This document shows positions 1 to 5,566 of a stretch of 6,216 nt of DNA, piece after piece. The notes beneath the pieces were generated by a model that ran no database searches, was not told the DNA's origin, and was given only the letters and a program-made list of their open reading frames with translations. The translations under genes were made by a program, and so were the position numbers. Position 1 is the stretch's first letter. Each line of letters opens with the position of its first letter. The stretch is from Shewanella sp. (GTDB lineage Bacteria; Pseudomonadota; Gammaproteobacteria; Enterobacterales; Shewanellaceae), in assembly GCA_004195335.1 (NCBI GenBank), contig SDWK01000302.1, forward strand, positions 1-6,216, written 5' to 3'.

Positions 1-32
1 GCATCATTCGTCACTAAAGCAGTATTACTCAT
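1..32 (-). CDS. 5' end of a minus-strand gene, product unidentified (partial)
   Basis: An ATG at 32-30 (minus strand) opens a frame reading MSNTALVTNDA up to the window edge. It is preceded by a purine-rich AGGGAG Shine-Dalgarno sequence 10 nt upstream, at plus positions 43-48, which is better than most in this window and is the main reason for calling a real start. Only 11 residues are visible, so the product cannot be identified. From memory, a short leader followed by a TNDA-type motif is seen at the start of DUF819-type membrane proteins, but this is a weak hint and nothing more. The gene runs in the same direction as sirB1 and lies 246 bp beyond its stop, so it may have its own promoter. 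Confidence 0.5.
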   Translation of the reverse strand, partial: MSNTALVTND

Positions 33-278
33 TTGATGCTAACTCCCTATTCAACATTTTGCTTTAATTATTATTTTTGTTTGATGGCACTTATCATGTT
101 GATTATTTTTCAGATGAAATCTAGCGAATTTTTTGTGGCAGAATTCAAGTTTAGAAGAGGCGATAAGATGAAAACGACAGGATAACATTTAAATTCATAA
201 TTTTAAGAATTTCAATTACCAGTCCTGCAGCTTCATCACTTCTCACCTTGCCCCATCTTGAGATAACTCGAGTGGAGA
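33..278. other. Intergenic stretch downstream of sirB1
   Basis: This AT-rich spacer contains no convincing gene. A 23-codon open frame at 114-185 on the plus strand (MKSSEFFVAEF...) has no ribosome binding site. A small hairpin at 257-272 (CTTGAG, ATAA, CTCGAG, with one wobble pair) lies just after the sirB1 stop, but it lacks a T-run on the minus strand, so it is not a clear intrinsic terminator. The leftmost part should contain the promoter of the partial gene at 1-32, but no hexamer pair with good spacing stands out. Confidence 0.5.
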
Positions 279-1067
279 CTAATGATAGATCTCTTGTTCC
301 TTTTTGAGCTCTTTCAGTTGTATCTTAACTAACTCAATCACAGGATCATGCGGGCTATTATCAACAAAATGTTTCAGATCGGCAGCCGCCACGCTGATAC
401 ACCCTAACTGCTGCGCGATAAAGGCGCGTTCACGGTTAAGGTTGAGGTCATCCTCATGCCACTGCAGTAACAAGTTACAGCACTCCATAGCTGGCTCAAA
501 CTGATGTGAGACAATGCTACCAGCCTTAAGCTCATGTATCATCCTCGATATCAGGCGCTTTAGGCTCGCAGGCTTTAAGTAACTCGGCTTAAAAGGCGCA
601 CTATTACCCAGCTCCCCCCTCACCAAAGCATGCAGTTGATGGCGAGTCAGCAGATCGCCAGTCAAGGGATCGATATAGCAAACCTCATCGTCTATTCGGC
701 TACAAAGAATCGTGGTTCCAGGTAGCAGAAGAGGCTCAAGATTAAGATCCAATTGTTTGGCCAATAACATAAGCACCGTCGCCAACGTTGTACTATTTCC
801 CTGACGGGTGATAACACAAGCACCGAGATCGGCAGCCTCAACACTGAAATAAGACTCTCGAGCACAGAAGCCGAGATCTTGATAGAACCAGTGCAATAAG
901 CCATCTAATCTCTCATGTCTATCCACAACATAATGGCTCAATACTGCACCGGCGATCTCAAGCCAAGCCCATTTAGCAGACTCGACTTTGGTGAATCCCA
1001 AATGTTCGGTTATTTCAAACGCCGATTCGGGAAGCTGTATCGTCTCTTTCAATGTGAAAATGGTCAT
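279..1067 (-). CDS. sirB1: SirB1 family protein (degenerate transglutaminase-like domain plus TPR-like tail)
   Basis: This 262-residue cytoplasmic protein belongs to the SirB1 family (transglutaminase-like core followed by tetratricopeptide-like helices). The family's biochemical role is unknown; the name comes from a Salmonella locus originally linked to invasion gene regulation. Seen in the sequence: a helical N-terminal part; a WFYQDLGF segment (60-67); the family block RQGNSTTLATVLMLLA (88-103), matching the usual R-x-G-x-x-x-T-L pattern; PGTTIL (116-121) where relatives usually have PGH; and YIDPLTG (131-137). The remaining ~100 residues are predicted helical and end in a charged lysine/glutamate tail. 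The missing histidine at PGH and the absence of a clear Cys-His-Asp triad argue against peptidase activity. The start ATG shares one base with the sirB2 stop (TAATG), and no Shine-Dalgarno precedes it, so translation is probably coupled to sirB2. No signal peptide is visible. Confidence 0.88.
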   Translation of the reverse strand: MTIFTLKETIQLPESAFEITEHLGFTKVESAKWAWLEIAGAVLSHYVVDRHERLDGLLHWFYQDLGFCARESYFSVEAADLGACVITRQGNSTTLATVLMLLAKQLDLNLEPLLLPGTTILCSRIDDEVCYIDPLTGDLLTRHQLHALVRGELGNSAPFKPSYLKPASLKRLISRMIHELKAGSIVSHQFEPAMECCNLLLQWHEDDLNLNRERAFIAQQLGCISVAAADLKHFVDNSPHDPVIELVKIQLKELKKEQEIYH

Positions 1068-1462
1068 TATATTAATAGCATCGCTTGTTTAAACATAGCC
1101 AATTTCGCAGCGTAAACTATCCAACCAATCGCACCCAATGCAGCAAAGACTTTAAACAAAGTACTTTTTTGTACCTTCAAAGCAATCGTCGCAAGGAAGA
1201 TATAGGCAACGACAGCCCCTAACTTTTCAGTTAACCAAGGATCGACAAAAGGATACTGCTTAATAAGAAAACAAAGGAGCAAGCCTGATAATAATAAGAG
1301 GGTGTCGATCACATGAGGAGCAATTTTAACCAGCTTCTTGTCCATGATTGGAGATTGACGCAGATGCAATACAAAACGTACTAGAAAAAACAAGACGCTA
1401 GCCGCGACTAGAGTCAAATGAAGATGCTTAATCACTGGATAAAGACTGTAGAAAGTTTCCAT
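1067..1462 (-). CDS. sirB2: SirB2 family integral membrane protein
   Basis: This 131-residue inner-membrane protein of the SirB family has unknown molecular function. It has four hydrophobic segments at about residues 10-32, 52-68, 78-96 and 102-121. Family features are visible: KHLHL near the N-terminus (H13 and H15 at the start of helix 1), the HVIDTLLLLSG block (H50 onward), a QYPF loop (69-72), and a WLTEKLGAVVAYI block (76-88) followed by IALK. Length is normal for the family. The ATG at 1462-1460 has only a weak AAGAA Shine-Dalgarno about 8 nt upstream. It overlaps by 1 nt the stop of a short upstream open frame, the same TAATG arrangement seen between sirB2 and sirB1. The conserved histidines and the steady sirB1 linkage suggest the two proteins act together, but this is inference. 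Confidence 0.9.
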   Translation of the reverse strand: METFYSLYPVIKHLHLTLVAASVLFFLVRFVLHLRQSPIMDKKLVKIAPHVIDTLLLLSGLLLCFLIKQYPFVDPWLTEKLGAVVAYIFLATIALKVQKSTLFKVFAALGAIGWIVYAAKLAMFKQAMLLI

Positions 1463-1533
1463 TAATAGTTCTTATTTGGCTGACAAAGGCGGTAGTGTAC
1501 CCGATCCCCTCCACCATCACCAATATCATGTTT
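1462..1533 (-). pseudogene. Possible leftover 3' end of prmC in front of sirB2
   Basis: The open frame ending at the TAA at 1464-1462 reads KHDIGDGGGDRVHYR followed by LCQPNKNY. The D-x-G-D...D-R-V pattern resembles the extreme C-terminus of the release-factor glutamine methyltransferase PrmC (E. coli ends with a DYGDNERV-type motif), the gene usually found directly upstream of sirB2. Its stop overlaps the sirB2 ATG by one base, as expected for an ancestral operon junction. The frame continues upstream into the 3' end of the LysR gene, where it is out of frame and cannot be PrmC. The match is short and could be chance. The same bases may also hold the sirB2 promoter. Confidence 0.2.
1494..1523 (-). 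promoter_or_regulatory. Weak candidate sigma70 promoter for sirB2-sirB1
   Basis: On the minus strand, TTGGTG (1523-1518) and TACACT (1499-1494) are separated by 18 nt. The -10 matches TATAAT at four of six positions and the -35 matches TTGACA at three. A start near 1487 would give a leader of roughly 25 nt before the sirB2 ATG. The placement makes sense if the pair is transcribed independently of the LysR gene, but the match is modest. Confidence 0.3.
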
Positions 1534-1566
1534 AGAATCTCTTCGAACGGGTAAAATATATTCAAG

Positions 1567-1601
1567 CCGGCAGAGACAACCACAAACAGTCAGGTTGCCG
1601 G
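1567..1601 (-). terminator. Imperfect hairpin after the LysR gene
   Basis: Immediately after the LysR stop, the minus strand has CCGG-CAACC, an 11-nt loop, GGTTG, a 6-nt bulge and CCGG. The stem is therefore interrupted, and it is followed only by an AT-rich stretch with a short T-run near 1552-1555 rather than an immediate U-tract. It may attenuate transcription into sirB2, but it is not a textbook intrinsic terminator. Confidence 0.25.
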
Positions 1602-1604
1602 GGG

Positions 1605-2513
1605 CTATTGAAATTGGAACAGGGATTGTAGTTGCTCTCTCATCCAAACATTTTCCGGCGTATTCTGACTCGGTTTATAGGTAAATAGTTTCAGCCTGTA
1701 TGTCGGCATTTCGATAGGAACATCGAACTGTTTGACAGGCAAGGCTCCCTGTAATGCCTGCGCCGCAAATTTAGGTAAAGTGAGTAGCAGATCCGATCTG
1801 GCCACCACAAATGGAGCATTCATCACATTGGGCAGCTGCAAGGCGATATCTCGCTGCAACCCCAGCTTACTCAACTGTTCATCCACCACTCCGGTACTCT
1901 CCCCCCAGGGCGAGACCAAAATATGCCTACGTGAGAGAAAGGTCTTCAGATCCATACTTTCAAGCTTATCGCTCGCTATCGTACAGTAACGGTCTTCCCA
2001 CCAGATCCATTGATTAATCATTGGGGTTTGTGTCTCATCAAAATGAGAATACCCCAAGGCAAAGTCCAGCTCTCCCGCCTCGAATGCGGCCAGAGGCAGT
2101 TTCTCACTGCGAGAGGTCAAGTTGATGCGCATCAGAGGGGCATGCCGTTCTAAGTGCGCCATCAGGCGCGACATCATCAACAGCGCCGTAAAGTCGGTGA
2201 CCGCAAGATTAAACTCATGCCGACTCTCTTGTGGCACAAAGTCCGTCTGTGGAGCAAAACAACGGCCTAAGGTCGACAACACTTCAGCTATCGGCTCATG
2301 GATACTGTCGGCATATCGCGTGGGGATCATCTGCGCCCGACTACGAATAAACAGCTCATCATCGAGTTGCCCCCGTAACCTGGCTAGCGCATGACTGAAC
2401 GCCGACTGACTCAGGTTCATCGACTCCGCCGCCACGGAAACATTACGATGAAGATAGAGAGCGTTGAACAGTTTCAACAGATTCAAGTCAAGACGATGCA
2501 GCTTATTATGCAT
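1605..2513 (-). CDS. LysR-family transcriptional regulator
   Basis: A 302-residue DNA-binding regulator of normal LysR length. The winged helix-turn-helix spans about residues 8-66: LDLNLLKLFNALYLHRN, then SVAAESMNLSQSAFSHALARLR containing the recognition helix, then DDELFIRS. A linker helix follows (about 70-95), then a two-lobed periplasmic-binding-like effector domain from FNLAVTDF (101) to the end, including EAGELDFALGY and ARSDLLLTLP blocks typical of the family. The ligand is not identifiable. Start choice: ATG at 2513-2511 (MHNKLHRLDLN) fits family N-termini and has GGA 9 nt upstream. The longer GTG start at 2549 and the ATG at 2522 are less likely because they translate the repeat-rich leader. 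It is divergent from the acetyltransferase, with a T-N11-A box between them, so it probably regulates itself and that gene. Its stop lies 142 bp before sirB2, which it may also read into. Confidence 0.93.
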   Translation of the reverse strand: MHNKLHRLDLNLLKLFNALYLHRNVSVAAESMNLSQSAFSHALARLRGQLDDELFIRSRAQMIPTRYADSIHEPIAEVLSTLGRCFAPQTDFVPQESRHEFNLAVTDFTALLMMSRLMAHLERHAPLMRINLTSRSEKLPLAAFEAGELDFALGYSHFDETQTPMINQWIWWEDRYCTIASDKLESMDLKTFLSRRHILVSPWGESTGVVDEQLSKLGLQRDIALQLPNVMNAPFVVARSDLLLTLPKFAAQALQGALPVKQFDVPIEMPTYRLKLFTYKPSQNTPENVWMREQLQSLFQFQ

Positions 2514-2521
2514 GAATTTCA

Positions 2522-2541
2522 TTCCAATATGTTCCAATATG
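2522..2541. repeat. Tandem 10-bp direct repeat in the LysR leader
   Basis: TTCCAATATG occurs twice head-to-tail (2522-2531 and 2532-2541), with a one-mismatch copy, TTTCAATATG, at 2600-2609. The 10-bp period places the two copies on the same face of the helix, as expected of a protein-binding array. The repeats overlap the LysR Shine-Dalgarno region, so a bound protein could block expression. Confidence 0.6.
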
Positions 2542-2601
2542 AGTTGCACTCACAACCCGTCCATGTCAAGACGATGCATCATGCTATGCATAATATTCAT
2601 T

Positions 2602-2614
2602 TCAATATGATTGA
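2602..2614. promoter_or_regulatory. LysR-type operator candidate (T-N11-A palindrome)
   Basis: TCAATATGATTGA is a perfect inverted repeat (TCAAT, 3-nt spacer, ATTGA) and satisfies the T-N11-A rule of LysR-family operators. It lies 89 bp from the regulator's ATG and 68 bp from the acetyltransferase's ATG. Relative to the proposed acetyltransferase promoter it is centred near -49, a usual place for activation. It also sits just upstream of a TATTAT -10-like hexamer for the regulator (2595-2590), which would allow autoregulation. Confidence 0.5.
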
Positions 2615-2621
2615 TATGCAC

Positions 2622-2650
2622 TTATCACATAACTAAACCTAGTTTATGCT
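2622..2650 (+). promoter_or_regulatory. Candidate promoter of the acetyltransferase gene
   Basis: TTATCA (2622-2627) and TATGCT (2645-2650) are spaced by 17 nt, and each matches the sigma70 consensus at four of six positions. Transcription would begin near 2657, after the ATGs at 2646 and before the one at 2682, which supports the shorter start of the downstream gene. The weak hexamers fit a promoter that needs an activator. Confidence 0.35.
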
Positions 2651-2681
2651 GTGCACAAGATTAATCAATATGGAAAAGCTA

Positions 2682-3101
2682 ATGAGCCCTACTTTTATAC
2701 ACGACGACAGTAAAGAATTTGCCAATGCCGTCGAAAATAAGATTGCCGAGTTCAACTGGCAGCGCTGGGAAGTCTCAGAGCGTTTACCTCTGGGGCTCAA
2801 ACTCGAAGGCGAAACAGGAGAGTTATTGGCAGGCTTTTCGGCTCGGACATTCGGTAACTGGTTGCAGATAGACAATCTATGGGTGAGTGAGACACTAAGA
2901 GGGCAGAACATAGGCAGTCAGCTTTTGGCAGAAGCCGAGGCCATAGCCATCGAACGCGGCTGCGTCTTCGCCGTCCTCGACACCCTAAACTTCCAAGCCC
3001 GCCCCTTCTACGAAGCCAGAGGCTACACACTCAAATGGACCCAAGAAGCCTACCCAAAAACAGGCTGCAAATACTTTATGGTGAAAAATCTGGTGGATTA
3101 G
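2682..3101 (+). CDS. GNAT-family N-acetyltransferase
   Basis: A 139-residue cytosolic acyl-CoA-dependent N-acetyltransferase, substrate unknown. Order of elements: a variable N-terminal helix; a strand pair around LPLGLKLEGETGELLAGFSA (35-54); WLQIDNLWVSETLRGQNIGSQLL (60-82), which is GNAT motif A, with RGQNIGS as the pyrophosphate-binding loop (Asn replaces the first Gly of the usual R-G-x-G-x-G/A); GCVFAVLDTLNFQA (93-106); and motif B FYEARGY (109-115), then a final KYFMVKNL strand. Start choice: ATG 2682 has GGA at 2672-2674, 7 nt upstream. ATG 2670 and ATG 2646 have no comparable site, and 2646 overlaps the proposed -10. The closest family I know of has the form W-L-x-I-D-x-L-W-V-x-x-x-L-R-G. 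Divergent from the LysR regulator, it is the likely target gene. Codon use changes sharply along the gene: 44 of the 45 codons at 2940-3074 end in C or A. Confidence 0.92.
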   Translation: MSPTFIHDDSKEFANAVENKIAEFNWQRWEVSERLPLGLKLEGETGELLAGFSARTFGNWLQIDNLWVSETLRGQNIGSQLLAEAEAIAIERGCVFAVLDTLNFQARPFYEARGYTLKWTQEAYPKTGCKYFMVKNLVD

Positions 3102-3538
3102 AGATAAGCCATTATCATCTTTTATTTAGCTTTTATTCACTTGTCTGATAACAAGTTTCAAGTATCTTTTTAGATTGGGTTCATTGGACAGCTTTTGTTG
3201 CTTAGATAGTTCGCTGAATAATCTAGTTTCAATGTGATCTATAGCCTGCGGCTCGCCAAATGTGTAAACACTTCTGTGAGTCGCCGTAAATCCTTCAATG
3301 GAGGCTCTGCCAAAACATCCCTATTTTGGAAGATCACAGCCGCGTTTACACACGATTGTCACCTCTTCGATTCAGCATTATGGAAAAGCTAAACTGTTTT
3401 AGACAAAGCGAGTTATGAGGTCATTACCCACTTTGGAGCTTCCAATATGAGCAAATATCCCAAACCGAACTAGTATCACTAAAATTTACTCAGCCCCAGA
3501 GGGATCCCTACATATTGGTCGTAATGAATTTGACCAAC
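3102..3538. other. Gene-poor intergenic region between the acetyltransferase and the chemoreceptor
   Basis: No convincing intact gene is present. Close behind the acetyltransferase stop are two small hairpins: GATAA-GCCA-TTATC (3103-3116), followed by ATCTTTTATTT, and ACTTGT-CTGATA-ACAAGT (3139-3156), followed by a T-rich stretch. Either could serve as a weak terminator for that gene. A nested palindromic element occupies 3261-3352. After it, a 12-codon frame at 3380-3418 begins with the same 14 bases as the ATG 2670 area of the acetyltransferase gene (TATGGAAAAGCTAA at 2669-2682 and 3379-3392). A possible decayed coding sequence follows at 3447-3573. Confidence 0.6.
3261..3352. repeat. Nested palindromic intergenic element
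   Basis: Outer arms TGTGTAAAC (3261-3269) and GTTTACACA (3344-3352) are perfectly complementary. After a symmetric 4-nt mismatch on each side, second arms CTGTGA (3274-3279) and TCACAG (3334-3339) also pair. Inside lie two further hairpins: GCC...GGC (3283-3305) around a TCC-TTCAAT-GGA core, and CCAAAA-CATCCCTA-TTTTGG (3310-3329). The whole can fold into a stem with two side hairpins on either strand. From memory it resembles intergenic palindromes repeated many times in Shewanella genomes; copy number cannot be judged from one window. It has no coding potential. Confidence 0.65.
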
Positions 3539-3573
3539 AAAAAAGCGAACCCCTGAGGGTTCACTTTCAGTAA
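3447..3573 (+). pseudogene. Possible frameshifted remnant of a small plus-strand gene
   Basis: ATG 3447 has GGAG 9 nt upstream (3435-3438) and reads MSKYPKPN before a TAG at 3471. In the next frame, from about 3472 to the TAA at 3571-3573, a protein-like stretch reads SITKIYSAPEGS...LHIGRNEFDQQ...EPLRVHFQ. A single frameshift near 3470 would join the two into a peptide of about 40 residues. I do not recognise the product. The 3' end overlaps the chemoreceptor terminator, which argues against a functional gene, and the stretch is short enough to be chance. Confidence 0.2.
3542..3567 (-). terminator. Rho-independent terminator of the chemoreceptor gene
   Basis: On the minus strand, AGTGAACCC (3565-3557), a TCAG loop and GGGTTCGCT (3552-3544) form a 9-bp stem with one G-U wobble, extendable by two A-T pairs to 3567 and 3542. 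A run of six T (3544-3539) follows at once. It lies 34 bp beyond the chemoreceptor stop. The single wobble is a C-A mismatch on the plus strand, so the hairpin is directional and serves the minus-strand transcript. Confidence 0.88.
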
Positions 3574-3600
3574 GCAGTTATAAACAACAAGAGAATCAGT

Positions 3601-5340
3601 TTAATTAACTTTAAACCATGAAATGGTCTTGTTGAGCTCTATACCTAACTGCGCCAGTTCTTGGGCAGAGGTCTGCATTGATGTGCTCGCTTCCTCGGTT
3701 TGTCTGCTAACCATGGCCATGCTCTCCACATTGCTGGAAACTTCATTTGCCGTGATGGATTGTTGCTCCACTGCTGTTGCAATGCTCACTGCCATTTGCA
3801 TACTATCATCTGATGAATCAACCATCCCTTCCATCGCCGCGAGCGCATTTTCGGCCAACACCACTCCATTATTGACCTGGCTGTTTACTGTCCCCATGCT
3901 TTTTACTGACTTAGCAGTATCGACCTGAATCCGATCAACCATCTGTATTATTTCTTGAGTCGCCGTGCTTGTGCGGCCAGCCAATGTCCTAACTTCATCT
4001 GCAACGACTGCAAAACCGCGCCCTTGCTCTCCAGCTCGTGCAGCTTCAATAGCGGCATTGAGTGCTAACAGGTTTGTCTGCTCTGCAATACCATTAATGA
4101 CACTGACGACACTACTGATCTCATCCCCTCTTCGGCTGAGTTCGCTGATCAAAGCCGATGAATCTGATACTGTTGTCTCAATAACATTCATGCCGCTGGC
4201 AGTTTGTGACACTATATCCCGGCCTGATTGAGCTTGTTTTGATGCTAAACCTGCAGATTCTGAAGCACCATTACTACTGCGAGCAACTTCCCCGAAAGAT
4301 ACAGACAACTCATTGATCGCCATTGCGGCCTGAGTAGCTTGATTCGTCTGTTCGCGCGCTCCCTGAACGACACCACTAGCACTCTGACTCATGGTGTCAG
4401 AGTGACTCGCTAATGTTGCAGCCGAAGTGTTAATCTCTGCCACAATCCGCCTTAGTTTCTTGACCATGGTGTTCATCGCCTCGGCCATTTCACCAATTTC
4501 ATTTTTGCTGGCATAATCCAGATCTTGGGTCAGATCGCCTTCCGAAATCGTCAATAAATATTGTTTAGTTCTCAATAACGGCTTGATAACCAGTCTCTGC
4601 ATCTCGAAAAGGATAACCAACACGATCAAAACGGCAGCTATAGCGGCAAACAACCAGACCCGTACACGCAAAGAATCAATGGTATTGACTTTCATGGTAT
4701 TGGAATCATTTAAAATTCGCTGTTCTAATGCTTGGTTCGCTAGAACCATCTGCTGCTCTATCTTGGCAAAAGATTTTCTCTCTGCCTCTTCAGCCTGTTC
4801 TAACTGGTTAGGAGAGACCTGCAAAATAATTTCTAGATCCGCAAAACTATTTATCTCTTTCGCTTCAAATGAAATCGCACCTTCTAATGCACTATCACCA
4901 ATAACATTAAACTCGTCACCGGACTGTAAACGGTAACGTATGGCCACAATGCTCTTATCAGCATCGACCGTATCCACCAGTATCTGCTTTGCCGTATCAA
5001 AATCATAGTTTTCAACTAATGGCAGCAGCGTCTTAAGCTGAGCCTGAGCTTTAGCTTTGTTTGCTTGAACAAAGGATTCATTTGCAAGTGCGAGGCTGGC
5101 TTGCCTTTTTGCGACTAATTCGGCCTTGATAGCCACGCCTGACTCTTCTACGGCGATGCGAACACTTGGGAGCATGCGACCATTGAGCTCTTCTTCTAAT
5201 GAAGAACTCACTTGCGAGGGCAAGATAAAACCGAGTGCAAAAAAAACTGCACTTACCAGTGTAAAAACCATACTGCCAAAAATTATCAACAGTCCTTTGT
5301 TGGAATGAGAATGAGTTGTAGAATCATATTTTGTAGCCAT
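3601..5340 (-). CDS. Methyl-accepting chemotaxis protein (transmembrane chemoreceptor)
   Basis: A 579-residue inner-membrane chemoreceptor that relays periplasmic ligand binding to CheA-CheW and so to flagellar rotation. Order: short cytoplasmic N-terminus; TM1 about 16-40 ([20 protein letters not shown]); periplasmic sensor about 41-225, mostly helical and lysine/glutamate/alanine-rich, with a central [10 protein letters not shown] segment; TM2 about 226-247 ([18 protein letters not shown]); HAMP 247-302 ([19 protein letters not shown]); signalling hairpin about 305-579 with the conserved tip [20 protein letters not shown] (420-439), then [15 protein letters not shown]. It has no C-terminal NWETF-type CheR tether, ending ISWFKVN instead. 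Start choice: ATG 5340 has AGAGG 5 nt upstream; the frame extends 33 residues further (to 5439), but that part has no ribosome site and would place a long polar tail before TM1. The ligand is unknown. The gene is divergent from a secreted binding protein and ends at a strong terminator. Confidence 0.95.
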   Translation of the reverse strand: MATKYDSTTHSHSNKGLLIIFGSMVFTLVSAVFFALGFILPSQVSSSLEEELNGRMLPSVRIAVEESGVAIKAELVAKRQASLALANESFVQANKAKAQAQLKTLLPLVENYDFDTAKQILVDTVDADKSIVAIRYRLQSGDEFNVIGDSALEGAISFEAKEINSFADLEIILQVSPNQLEQAEEAERKSFAKIEQQMVLANQALEQRILNDSNTMKVNTIDSLRVRVWLFAAIAAVLIVLVILFEMQRLVIKPLLRTKQYLLTISEGDLTQDLDYASKNEIGEMAEAMNTMVKKLRRIVAEINTSAATLASHSDTMSQSASGVVQGAREQTNQATQAAMAINELSVSFGEVARSSNGASESAGLASKQAQSGRDIVSQTASGMNVIETTVSDSSALISELSRRGDEISSVVSVINGIAEQTNLLALNAAIEAARAGEQGRGFAVVADEVRTLAGRTSTATQEIIQMVDRIQVDTAKSVKSMGTVNSQVNNGVVLAENALAAMEGMVDSSDDSMQMAVSIATAVEQQSITANEVSSNVESMAMVSRQTEEASTSMQTSAQELAQLGIELNKTISWFKVN

Positions 5341-5566
5341 GTACACCTCTATATCACCAGTTTGTTTTTCTTCCCTTATTTTGTAAGGTTCGCATTTTAA
5401 TAACACAGTAAGATTAAATTTAATGATGTATTTAGTCACACTTATTCAAATAACGTAAACAGCATATTGCCAATACTGATACAACAGATTATATTTGATT
5501 AGCTTTAGGATATAGAATAAAAGAACACCTTTACGTGCTCAATATCAAATAAACTAGAGGAATTCC
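5341..5566. promoter_or_regulatory. Divergent regulatory region of the chemoreceptor and binding protein
   Basis: This 226-bp AT-rich region must hold both promoters. For the plus-strand gene a good sigma70 pair is visible at 5467-5495. For the minus-strand chemoreceptor no clear promoter was found: a TTGAAT-like -35 near 5450 lacks a good -10, and no sigma28 (FliA) TAAA/GCCGATAA pair is evident. A perfect 12-bp palindrome ATTAAATTTAAT (5413-5424) lies 73 bp from the chemoreceptor ATG and could be an operator or simply AT-rich sequence. Confidence 0.5.
5467..5495 (+). promoter_or_regulatory. Sigma70-type promoter of the binding-protein gene
   Basis: TTGCCA (5467-5472) and TATATT (5490-5495) are separated by the optimal 17 nt, and each matches consensus at five of six positions. 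Transcription would start near 5502, leaving a leader of about 65 nt before the ATG at 5567. Confidence 0.6.

Larger units (their letters stand above)
2487..2621 (-). repeat. Imperfect 78-bp-offset duplication of the LysR gene start
   Basis: The segment 2487-2543 (LysR leader plus first codons) recurs at 2565-2621 with about 44 of 57 positions identical, including an exact 14-mer (GTCAAGACGATGCA at 2487-2500 and 2565-2578). On the minus strand the upstream copy reads MNIMHSMMHRLDMDGL then TGA, while the real gene reads MKFMHNKLHRLDLNLL. The two copies are exactly 26 codons apart, so the offset keeps frame. The upstream copy ends at TGA, directly followed by a GTG that opens the longer LysR frame. 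This could be a decayed tandem duplication of the gene's 5' end or a short upstream peptide. Confidence 0.7.

Noticed and set aside
114..185. 23-codon plus-strand open frame in the left spacer
   Set aside because: No ribosome site or recognisable protein feature.
1462..1647. 61-codon minus-strand open frame before sirB2
   Set aside because: Its proposed start lies inside the LysR 3' end in another frame and has no ribosome site. Only its last part (1462-1533) is worth considering, as a possible prmC leftover.
2514..2549. GTG start of a 314-residue LysR protein
   Set aside because: The extra 12 residues translate the repeat-rich leader and do not match family N-termini; ATG 2513 has a better ribosome site.
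2564..2569. Perfect minus-strand TTGACA as a LysR -35 element
   Set aside because: No acceptable -10 hexamer occurs 15-19 nt downstream, and the word is part of the duplicated LysR coding start.
2391..2636. 81-codon plus-strand open frame covering the LysR 5' end and leader
   Set aside because: It is antisense to the well-supported LysR helix-turn-helix, and its odd histidine/methionine-rich end comes from the repeats.
2646..2681. Upstream ATG codons (2646 and 2670) for the acetyltransferase
   Set aside because: Neither has a good ribosome site, and 2646 overlaps the proposed -10 hexamer. ATG 2682 has GGA 7 nt upstream and fits the family length.
5341..5439. 33-residue N-terminal extension of the chemoreceptor
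   Set aside because: No Shine-Dalgarno before it. ATG 5340 has AGAGG at correct spacing and gives the short cytoplasmic N-terminus expected before TM1.
5436..5446. CRP-like half site TGTGA on the minus strand upstream of the chemoreceptor
   Set aside because: The second half site does not match TCACA at the required spacing.
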